Below are positions 31,640 through 38,824 of a stretch of DNA of 64,000 nucleotides, in pieces. The position numbers were made by a program, and so were the translations under genes. The notes under the pieces were generated by a model, which was not told the DNA's origin, searched no databases, and saw only the letters and a list, made by a program, of their open reading frames with translations. How positions within the stretch are numbered: position 1 is the stretch's first letter; each line of letters opens with the position of its first letter. The stretch is from Neolewinella agarilytica (GTDB lineage Bacteria; Bacteroidota; Bacteroidia; Chitinophagales; Saprospiraceae), in contig NZ_FOFB01000026.1 in the NCBI RefSeq assembly GCF_900110645.1, positions 23,890-87,889 on the forward strand, written 5' to 3'.

Positions 31640-32656
31640 TTACAGTTTCAACACCTTTTGTCCTAGCCCATTGACCATTAGAATGTAGAACCCACTTTCT
31701 AGTCTAGAGAAGTCTATATCTACTGATTTTATGGTTTTTTTTTCGTAAACTATCTTGCCATAATGATTAATCACTATCACATTTACTATTTCTTCAGTCC
31801 GAAGAAATAGAACATCTATTACTGGATTGGGAAAAAGCTTAACCTCTATTGCTGACTGATACTCTACCCCCGTTACCCCTTCACAGTATGTCCTCTCCAC
31901 TAAAGTACTATCCAAGATAAAAGGGTTAGGCAAATCATCCTGATATTTTGCAATCATAAACGTCCGTTCCCATTCTGCTTCATCCACCGGATCTTCCTGG
32001 TGCCAGCGGCATAGTGTTTCCCGCTGCTCTTCAAAAAAATCCGGATCGGCGGCTAGTGCTTCCTCCTTATACATCGTGTAGAAATAGATCATGGCCCGGG
32101 CGATGTCTCCCTTCTTTGATTCTCTGGGCTCAAAGGCACCGTTGATCCGTTCACTATAGAGATCAACATCAACATTTGGGGGGCTGCTCTGGCTTTCGTT
32201 CAGATAAAACCAGGAGGTAGTTTCCTGGTCGTTGATGTCCTCGAAGGGAAAGTTGTTCCTTGAGGCGTTTACGGCCGTCCTGGAGGGAAAGAGGTGGTGC
32301 ATATCGGAAAAGCCGTTTCCGTTCCTTGCTCCCTTACTCCTGGGGTAGGTGTGTTCGGCGTTGATACCATCAGAGGCACCATCCATAAATAGATGAATCG
32401 ATGGATCAACACCAGGCGGCAGATAGAGCTTGTGGCCGGTGTAGATGCCACTCACGCTGTCGTTCTTGATGTCGATGGTGCCGTAGAGAATATCGCGGGC
32501 GGTGCCGTAATCAAGTACAGAGGTTGTCTTGTAGCTGGCCACCACTTGTTGCATTAGCTCTTCGCCTGTGAGCTCAGGGAAAACAGGAGTGTGATTTTGG
32601 GCATTGAGGTGGTAAGTCAGCAATAAACAGAAAATTATTCTCAGGCCGTGCATCAT
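31640..32656 (-). CDS. secreted endonuclease I (EndA-like) with T9SS sorting domain
   Basis: 338 residues: signal peptide (about 1-19), an endonuclease I domain (about 30-240) with the characteristic region AEHTYPRSKGA...FSDMHHLFPS and the downstream RGDIARAMIYFYTMY-like helix (here KGDIARAM), then a C-terminal ~75-residue sorting domain (VKLFPNPVIDVLFL...SGFYILMVNGLGQKVLKL) for the type IX secretion system. It would degrade extracellular DNA. It is the last gene before attR, ending 15 bp from the methylase, so it appears to be cargo of the element. Confidence 0.85.
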   Translation of the reverse strand: MMHGLRIIFCLLLTYHLNAQNHTPVFPELTGEELMQQVVASYKTTSVLDYGTARDILYGTIDIKNDSVSGIYTGHKLYLPPGVDPSIHLFMDGASDGINAEHTYPRSKGARNGNGFSDMHHLFPSRTAVNASRNNFPFEDINDQETTSWFYLNESQSSPPNVDVDLYSERINGAFEPRESKKGDIARAMIYFYTMYKEEALAADPDFFEEQRETLCRWHQEDPVDEAEWERTFMIAKYQDDLPNPFILDSTLVERTYCEGVTGVEYQSAIEVKLFPNPVIDVLFLRTEEIVNVIVINHYGKIVYEKKTIKSVDIDFSRLESGFYILMVNGLGQKVLKL

Positions 32657-32775
32657 TTTTTCTGCAAAGGTATCTATTGGTTTCTCTTACGATAGTTTTT
32701 AGTGACCAGTGCTAAATTTTTTCTAAAAATTTCCGCTACCTCATTTGACTATCAGTCACTTACAAACTTAAAACA

Positions 32776-32792
32776 AGCCCCTCACTGCCCAC
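32776..32792. repeat. attR: right 17-bp attachment repeat
   Basis: Identical to 1707-1723. Unlike attL it has no tRNA 5' part in front, only AT-rich element DNA, so it is the far end of the integrated element. The distance between the repeats is 31,069 bp. Confidence 0.9.
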
Positions 32793-32801
32793 TTATCACA
32801 G

Positions 32802-32838
32802 CGCCCATCTCTACTTCGGTAGGGATGGGCGTTTGTGG
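32802..32838 (+). terminator. displaced native terminator of tRNA-Val (UUCG loop)
   Basis: CGCCCATC...CTAC, a TTCG tetraloop, and GTAGG...GATGGGCG form a stem of ~13 pairs (32802-32831) followed by TTTGTGGTTTT. It begins 9 bp after attR. Before integration it would have stood directly behind the tRNA gene. Confidence 0.75.
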
Positions 32839-32875
32839 TTTTAGGATTATGCGGTTTGCCCTGTTTTCAAGTCAA

Positions 32876-33152
32876 GCGATTCGCCTGAAGGGATTTTTTG
32901 TTTCTTTTTTGGACTTTACGGCACTGATGTGATACTTTTAAGAATTAAGATTGACACTAAACTCTTAACTAGTTTTTCCGCGTACTAAACATCACTTAAT
33001 GCAATGGTAGCCATTTCTGTACTCAGCGTTATCCCTCCTCTTCACTTCTGAAAGGATTTAAGCTAAAAACAAGTTTCTTGCTTTGTGCTGCTACCGTTTA
33101 CTAATGTGTATGAAAAGTCATTAACAATCTATCTTTTGACAAAAACTAATGT
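32876..33152. other. AT-rich intergenic flank of the element
   Basis: No supported gene. It holds the 27-bp copy of the element's control-region sequence (32913-32939) and the upstream region of the small lipoprotein gene at 33153. Confidence 0.5.
32913..32939. repeat. 27-bp copy of the element control-region sequence, outside attR
   Basis: Matches 25630-25656 at 24 of 27 positions (ACTTTA-GG-ACTGATGT-ATACTTTT). The inner copy is part of the operator-like region between the divergent regulators. The copy here is 120 bp outside the right attachment site. Confidence 0.65.
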
Positions 33153-33551
33153 ATGACACGTCTTTTAACCCTTATTCTACTTTCCATGCTATTTATGACG
33201 TGCGAAATTCCCCATGACAGCAACACCCAAGAAAACGTTGTGCCCCCCTACACCATCGTCGCCTCCGTTGCTGGTTCGAAAAACCAGGCTAATATTCAGC
33301 GAATAGTCCACACTGTCTTAGTCGACAGTTCTTATTTAGATAAAATTGAATCTGACATCCTGCCTTCCCTTGCCAAGAAGTACGATGATAGAAACATGAA
33401 TCAATTTCTATTATACTCAAAAGATCCAGTAGATATACTTGCTTTAAAAGAGAAAAGCATAACGGATATCTATAAAGCCGCAAAGAAAGGTTCTATTGCT
33501 CTAATCAATAAGTCGAGTGTAGATGACGGAATTTTACTCTATGAGTATTGA
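33153..33551 (+). CDS. small predicted lipoprotein (132 aa)
   Basis: Signal peptide with lipobox LLSMLFMTC (Cys17), so likely lipid-anchored in the cell envelope. The mature domain of ~115 residues is alpha/beta with no recognised motif. First chromosomal gene to the right of the element, AT-richer than the genes further right. Confidence 0.6.
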   Translation: MTRLLTLILLSMLFMTCEIPHDSNTQENVVPPYTIVASVAGSKNQANIQRIVHTVLVDSSYLDKIESDILPSLAKKYDDRNMNQFLLYSKDPVDILALKEKSITDIYKAAKKGSIALINKSSVDDGILLYEY

Positions 33552-33957
33552 CCTAGCAATAGCTTAGCAGCTTCTTCCACAGGCAGGAAGTGCTGAAGGT
33601 ATTCGACTTCACAGTTGAGGGGCAGCTTCATGGTGGTTTACTTTTACATGCAGGTAAGATAGTCTGCTATTTACCAGATTCGTCCGACCGCCTTCGTCAG
33701 GTGCTTTCACGCCGACGACGAGCGTTCCGACGAGTGGGAGTAAGCCAGCAGTCCGCCGAACTCGTCAGACCAACTTTTCAGCATTTTTCCCAGCTTCGCA
33801 GGCGAAAAGTGGTAAAAAATGGTCGAACAAGCGGCTCTCAGCCTTCAGCTCTCCCTTGCTCCTTTACCCCTTGCCTGCACCTGCGTCCGCGCCCAACACC
33901 TGCCCCTTCCGCCGCGCGGCGGCCACTACCTTACTACAATACTCCCCCCCTACATTA
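33552..33957. other. intergenic region with dispersed GC-rich repeat
   Basis: No supported gene. It carries a copy of the dispersed repeat (33876-33893), a GC-palindromic stretch (CCGCCGCGCGGCGG near 33910) and Cys/Arg-coded noise. The end abuts the stop of the DUF1501 gene. Confidence 0.5.
33876..33893 (+). repeat. dispersed GC-rich repeat copy
   Basis: TGCACCTGCGTCCGCGCC, an exact-core copy of the window-wide repeat, in the intergenic stretch downstream of the DUF1501 gene. Confidence 0.7.
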
Positions 33958-35508
33958 CTACCTCCCTCCCTTCACCAGGCGTCGACTAGCCACCGAAGCG
34001 CCAGCCTGCAGTCGTACGAAGTAAGTGCCCGTCGGATACTGGTTCATATCCAACTCAAACTGATGTGTACCCGCAGGCAGCGTCCGGCTGAAGATTCGTT
34101 GGAGTAAACGACCGGAGACATCGCTGAGGCTTAACTCCGTGTGCCCGCCTTCTACCTCAAAGCTAATCTGCGCCCGACCGGCCGTAGGGTTGGGCCATAG
34201 CTTTACCCGCAAATCTTTGATGACCTCGTCGTTTGTGCTCACACTGGCACAGCCCTCTAAAATTGGTAGGCGGACATAATCATGGCCGAGCACCGAACGC
34301 ACCCGTTCGGGCTCCAGCCCAAACCAGTCTTCAAAGACCGTCCCGTAAACATCGCGGAAGTCATATTGCAGCGGCACCCCTTCATTGACGTCAACGTCCG
34401 GGCTTACCTCTGCATTATCTCCCAGAACCCCGGCATTAACACAACTCCCCATCAGGAAAAGGGGGGCGGCCGTTCCATGATCCGAGCCCAGGCTTAGATT
34501 AGACCGGATGCGACGACCAAACTCTGAGAAGGTCATTGACAGCACCCTTTTCTCGAGGCCCTGAGCCGTCAGGTCATCATGGAAAGCCTTAAGGGAGCTG
34601 CCCAGCGACTCCATTAACGTGGCATATTCGCCATTGGAGGTGTCGTTCGGCAGCACCTGGTTAGCGTGGGTATCAAAGCCGCCAAGGTTAACAACGTAGA
34701 CATTCGTCTGCAGCCCCCCGCTAATCATGTAGGCGACGTTTTTGAGCTGCTCGGCGAGTCGGTTATCCGGGTATTCCACCAGGCTCTGGCCGCGCGCGGC
34801 AATTTCCTGCACAGCGGCACCGTAGGCATTGGCCTGTACGATGCTGGTCCGTAGAAAACCAAGTTCATCACCGTACTGATCGTCCGGCAGCGGAGTGTCG
34901 TCTCCGCCAGCCAGTGCCAGCAGGTTGAACGGATTACTGATGGCCATACTGAAGTTCACGCCCACTCCCTGGCAGGTCTGGGTAACCTGATTGCCCAGGG
35001 CAATGGCAAAGGGGTGTGGATGCTCCTCGTTGGGATAATTATCCGGGAAGTCAGCAAAGTCTTCCTGGTAATTGCGCCCCAGCCAACCACTGGTCACTAC
35101 CTCTCTGGCGTCAGAGGCTGACGTCCAAATATCTGTGGAACGGAAATGCGAGCGGTTCTGATCTGGGTAGGCGACGCCCTGTACGGCGACCATTTTCCCC
35201 TCCTGATACAGCTCATGCATACCGGCAGCAGAAGGGTGGAAGGCGAGGTTATTATCAATGCCCAGCAGACGATCTTCAGGGACCATCAGGTTCTGCCTCA
35301 CCTGCATCAGGTTGGCGTACTGATCGAGGGGAACCAGCGTGCTCAGGCCGTCATTACCGCCATTGAGCTGAATGAGGACGAGCACCCGGTCAGAGTCCGG
35401 GTCCACCAGCGAACGAAGCGTTCGCGTCAGGTGAGCACTCAGTGGGTTGTTAGCTAATAAAGGGAGGCTTAGAGCACCACCCGTGCGAAGAAAATTTCGG
35501 CGATTCAT
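33958..35508 (-). CDS. DUF1501 family protein with T9SS sorting domain
   Basis: 516 residues. A twin-arginine-like N-terminus (MNRRNFLRTGGALSLPLLA) is followed by the alkaline-phosphatase-fold DUF1501 domain (LVLIQLNGGNDGLSTLVPL; GGFDTHANQ; FSEFGRRIRSN; DHGTAAPLFLMG), and a C-terminal type A sorting domain (LWPNPTAGRAQIS...YPTGTYFVRL). Probably an exported surface protein; the catalytic role of this family is not settled. It is paired with DUF1800 upstream, a very common couple in Bacteroidota and planctomycetes. Confidence 0.85.
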   Translation of the reverse strand: MNRRNFLRTGGALSLPLLANNPLSAHLTRTLRSLVDPDSDRVLVLIQLNGGNDGLSTLVPLDQYANLMQVRQNLMVPEDRLLGIDNNLAFHPSAAGMHELYQEGKMVAVQGVAYPDQNRSHFRSTDIWTSASDAREVVTSGWLGRNYQEDFADFPDNYPNEEHPHPFAIALGNQVTQTCQGVGVNFSMAISNPFNLLALAGGDDTPLPDDQYGDELGFLRTSIVQANAYGAAVQEIAARGQSLVEYPDNRLAEQLKNVAYMISGGLQTNVYVVNLGGFDTHANQVLPNDTSNGEYATLMESLGSSLKAFHDDLTAQGLEKRVLSMTFSEFGRRIRSNLSLGSDHGTAAPLFLMGSCVNAGVLGDNAEVSPDVDVNEGVPLQYDFRDVYGTVFEDWFGLEPERVRSVLGHDYVRLPILEGCASVSTNDEVIKDLRVKLWPNPTAGRAQISFEVEGGHTELSLSDVSGRLLQRIFSRTLPAGTHQFELDMNQYPTGTYFVRLQAGASVASRRLVKGGR

Positions 35509-35544
35509 ACTTTTGAAATTGCTCCTTGGCGGAGGGTGGTGAAA

Positions 35545-37167
35545 TTAAACGAGTTGGAATTCGGCCAGACTAAAGACGGCCCGGAAAAGATCACGCAGTT
35601 TAGCAGCCACACTGGCGGCCAGGTCTTCGTCATTCGGGTTAGCCAGATGGTCTCCGTATTCAACCGTCCACTCAAAGTCGGGCAAACCAGGAATGAGGGT
35701 TTCTTTTAAGTTGGCCAGTTGCCCCGCCGAAAGAGGCCGTGGGAGCAAGCGCTCCACAATACCGGTGATGAGGGCATTCGGTTCCGTTGCGTTGGGGATT
35801 TGGGCGATCCACGCCAGGTAATCGTAAGTGGCGCGTACACCATCTCCTACCCCGAAGCCATTTATACCGGTCATGGTCCGGGTAAATCGAGTCCGTTCCT
35901 GCAGCGTGCTGCCATTGATCCAGATACGGTAAAAAGAGGGCTCCTGATAGTAGGCTTCCCAGCCGGCGACGGAAGGAGGGTTGAAGTACTCCATATCCAT
36001 TAAGGTCGCACGGGCATAGTAGTAATTTAGCGTCCGCCGTTCCTGGTCGAAGTTGAAGTCAGCGAGCTGATGGTCGTGGTTAAAAGTCCGCATAAGGCCC
36101 GCTACGAGTTGAAGCGGGTTCTTGATCATCGGCCCCAGATTGTCCGCATTGTAAAAATGCTGGCTCATGAAGAGAGCACGAAGTACGGGCCGGATTTCAA
36201 AATCGTTCTGCGTCAGAATCCGGGCCATCGGCACGATGATGTCGGTTTCTACCTGATCCGGAATTTTATAGTAGACGAAATGGCGATACAGCTTCCGGCA
36301 GATGTAAAGAGCGGTAGCTGGTTGCTGAAAAATACGGTCAACCACATGCTTATACTCTTCCTCTCCGGCATCGGTGATGATGTCGTTGTTGAAGTGATAG
36401 CTGAGCTGCTTATCTGACGTATCGTGGAGGTTAGCCTGAAAGTAAACTTCGGGCTCCTGGCCGGGAACAGTGCTGTAAAGATAGCGCGTACGCCAACCGG
36501 TGAGCGCCCTTGCGAGCGCCCGCACGTCTTCTTCCGTGTAGTTGCTATAGTCTCCGTCCCCAATCTGAGGTCCCTTACCAACGGTAAAAAGTTCCAGTAA
36601 TTCCCGGGCGAAGTTTTCGTTGGGGGATGCTACAAAGTTTTGGTTTCCATTGAGGAAAACCAACATGGCCTTATCTACCACGACCCGTTTGATCAACTCC
36701 CGAAAATTGCCAAAAGCAAAAGTCTCCAGCAGCATGTGATTATCGTAGCGAACCTGCGCCTGACCACCACCAGCAATGGCGAAATGGTTGGACCAAAATT
36801 CAACCATTCGCTCCCGGGCAGAGAGCCGTTCTTTACGGATATTATCCATCACCCAGGCGCGAAGGGACCGATTTCGGTAGGTATTCAGGTTGACACCTGC
36901 CGCAAGCGGCTTTCCGGGCCAGGGCCGGCCAAGGGGGACGTTCGGGTCCAACAAATAATCGTAGTTGATGGGCGGATCGGGAAGCGGCCGGTCTTCGAGC
37001 AGTAGGTCTACGGCGGAGGATAAATCCATCCCGGACAGTTGGTCAAGTTCTTCGGGCCGAAGACCGAAACCGGTTCGCCGTAGAAGGTGAGCGGCCTCTT
37101 TGGCGGTCCATTCACCGGCGTACGGCGCCAGGCTCATCATGCTGTTAATACGTAAGGTTGTTCCCAT
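35545..37167 (-). CDS. DUF1800 family protein
   Basis: 540 residues. Typical segments are AAHLLRRTGFG near the N-terminus, MVEFWSNHFAI, NENFARELLELFTVG with the Glu-rich box, ALTGWR, and RKLYRHFVY. The family is large and helical and always accompanies DUF1501; together they may handle a cell-surface polymer, but no reaction is proven. It lies 36 bp upstream of the DUF1501 gene on the same strand and is likely cotranscribed. Confidence 0.85.
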   Translation of the reverse strand: MGTTLRINSMMSLAPYAGEWTAKEAAHLLRRTGFGLRPEELDQLSGMDLSSAVDLLLEDRPLPDPPINYDYLLDPNVPLGRPWPGKPLAAGVNLNTYRNRSLRAWVMDNIRKERLSARERMVEFWSNHFAIAGGGQAQVRYDNHMLLETFAFGNFRELIKRVVVDKAMLVFLNGNQNFVASPNENFARELLELFTVGKGPQIGDGDYSNYTEEDVRALARALTGWRTRYLYSTVPGQEPEVYFQANLHDTSDKQLSYHFNNDIITDAGEEEYKHVVDRIFQQPATALYICRKLYRHFVYYKIPDQVETDIIVPMARILTQNDFEIRPVLRALFMSQHFYNADNLGPMIKNPLQLVAGLMRTFNHDHQLADFNFDQERRTLNYYYARATLMDMEYFNPPSVAGWEAYYQEPSFYRIWINGSTLQERTRFTRTMTGINGFGVGDGVRATYDYLAWIAQIPNATEPNALITGIVERLLPRPLSAGQLANLKETLIPGLPDFEWTVEYGDHLANPNDEDLAASVAAKLRDLFRAVFSLAEFQLV

Positions 37168-37598
37168 AAAGCAATGATTGCGGTTGGTTTATTGAAAGAA
37201 CAACTGGGGAAAAGCAAAACGCTGGTAAGTTCCGTATGAATGACTTAGTACGAGCAAGAATATTATGCCAAAAAGCTGATACATACATCTGGTTACCAAC
37301 GAAGTAAAAGCTTCAAAACTTGTCCTTCTACTTTTAAAGATCGGGAATTTAGTATTTACCCTACCTCAAAAGTGGACTTTTTTCACTCTCGAAGTAGCCG
37401 GACAGCCATGTATCATTATGTTTGCCTGAGGTACAGGCCGAAGGAGCGGCACGCCATTCGTTACTTACAACGCCCTCTTTTTGCGCGGACGCAGGTGCAA
37501 TGGGGCGACCTTTAAAAGCAGGGGGAAGTACGCCTGAAAACATAGCTTCTCCAAAGCTCCCTGCACCTGCGTCTGCGCTGCCATCAGCAAAGCCTTCT
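37168..37598. other. intergenic region with inverted repeat pair
   Basis: No supported gene in 430 bp. The right half contains two facing copies of the dispersed repeat (37482-37500 and 37562-37579). Confidence 0.5.
37482..37579. repeat. inverted pair of the dispersed repeat (REPIN-like)
   Basis: TGCGCGGACGCAGGTGCAA at 37482-37500 and TGCACCTGCGTCTGCGCT at 37562-37579 face each other across ~61 bp. Transcribed, they could form a long hairpin. The layout resembles REP doublets of other bacteria. Confidence 0.65.
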
Positions 37599-38576
37599 CT
37601 ACTTTCGTGCCATCATCGTCATCTTCTCCCAGCCTTCGGCAATGGGCAGCAGGTACAGTTCAGCCCCGGCCGAAGCACCTCCCCGGATAGATTGATATAA
37701 GGCCAGTTGTTTCGGACTGAGATAGTACGTTACGTCTTTCCCCCGGTGTAATCCTGCATTAATCTTCGTTTTCTGCACCTCCGTAAGTGGCAGGTAGACG
37801 AAGTCAGTTTTCTGCATCTGCTTGTAATGGTCTTTCTTCGCAATCCGGTACCCCGAGGTGCCCTCCGCTGGCTTAATGTCTTTTTGAGCGGCATAGTTAG
37901 TAAGCTGAAGGTCCGTCACAGTGGCGGGATCATAAACGACCTTAACGACTTCGTGCCCGCCCAGAAAGCCGGGCTCCGTGGTCAGCACGCCTTCCTTATT
38001 GCCCAGATGATGCTCCCCGCTCCAGAAACAGTACATCTGATAATACGCCTCCTTTACCGGAGCATCCGTAGCCGTCAGTTCCAGCTCCAGGGCTTTCATA
38101 TAACCGGGAATCGGATCTCCACAATCTTCCAGCACTTGTTTCATCGCCGTGAAGAGTCCCTTTGGCGAATAATTCCCGGCTACGCGCTCCACCAGGTTTT
38201 TTCCTCTGGCATCGACGATGCGCACTACGGGGTTATTCCAGGAAGGCTCACCGTAGGCTTCCAGCACTTTCCGGTCAGCTCCGCCTTTGTTGTTAAAAAT
38301 TGCCAGGGGCACAAATTCGTTCTCAATGGCCTCCACCATCAGCGGGTGGCTTAAAGTCGAGGTCCCGTATCGTTGGCATGTAGCACAGCCGGGAACCTCC
38401 TGAAAAAGGATCAGTACGGGCTTGTTGGTCCTGGCGGATTCTGCCAGTGCTTCATCATAATCACGGAACCAGCTAACCTTGCCTAACTCATCCCTTTGCC
38501 CTTCCACCTGCGTGCGGGTTTGGGCAAATAGCGTTGTCGCCATCAGGAAGGCAGCGATAATCAGTACGTTTTTCAT
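37599..38576 (-). CDS. exported thioredoxin-fold protein with MsrA-like C-terminal domain
   Basis: 325 residues. Signal peptide 1-19. A thioredoxin-like domain (about 30-145) bears VPGCATC, a CxxC site in the context of the VPGUxxT selenoprotein-like family, with Cys in place of Sec. The second domain (about 165-300) resembles methionine sulfoxide reductase A: YCFWSGEHHLG parallels the catalytic GCFW site, and EPGFLGGHEVVKVVYDPA parallels the following motif. It would act in the periplasm on oxidised methionine, with the thioredoxin part as electron donor; activity is inferred. Confidence 0.7.
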   Translation of the reverse strand: MKNVLIIAAFLMATTLFAQTRTQVEGQRDELGKVSWFRDYDEALAESARTNKPVLILFQEVPGCATCQRYGTSTLSHPLMVEAIENEFVPLAIFNNKGGADRKVLEAYGEPSWNNPVVRIVDARGKNLVERVAGNYSPKGLFTAMKQVLEDCGDPIPGYMKALELELTATDAPVKEAYYQMYCFWSGEHHLGNKEGVLTTEPGFLGGHEVVKVVYDPATVTDLQLTNYAAQKDIKPAEGTSGYRIAKKDHYKQMQKTDFVYLPLTEVQKTKINAGLHRGKDVTYYLSPKQLALYQSIRGGASAGAELYLLPIAEGWEKMTMMARK

Positions 38577-38761
38577 AGTAAATACTTTTATGTGCTATGG
38601 AATGTCCGAAGGGTAAGATACGTTGTATCACCTTCTCTCAATCCGGTTTGAATGTGTGGGTGCGGACAGTTTGACCGGGGGAAAAGGCGATAAATACGCC
38701 CTAAAAGCCCGCCCATTAACTAACGTTAACCCTACCTAACCCTTATGCCCCGATAAAATGC

Positions 38762-38769
38762 TAGCTTTG
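38762..38769 (+). promoter_or_regulatory. probable -7 box for the DUF2723 gene
   Basis: TAGCTTTG fits TAnnTTTG and lies 56 bp before the start codon. No clear TTTG is seen at the usual -33 distance. Confidence 0.45.
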
Positions 38770-38824
38770 CCGTGCTAATTTGGCCGCTGTAAGTTGGCGG
38801 CCTTGTATCAGACCTTACCTACCC

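Noticed and set aside
1707..32792. Integrative conjugative element
   Set aside because: No relaxase, coupling protein, VirB4-type ATPase or Tra gene is present.
37599..38576. Selenoprotein
   Set aside because: The VPG motif is followed by a TGC cysteine codon and the frame has no internal TGA.
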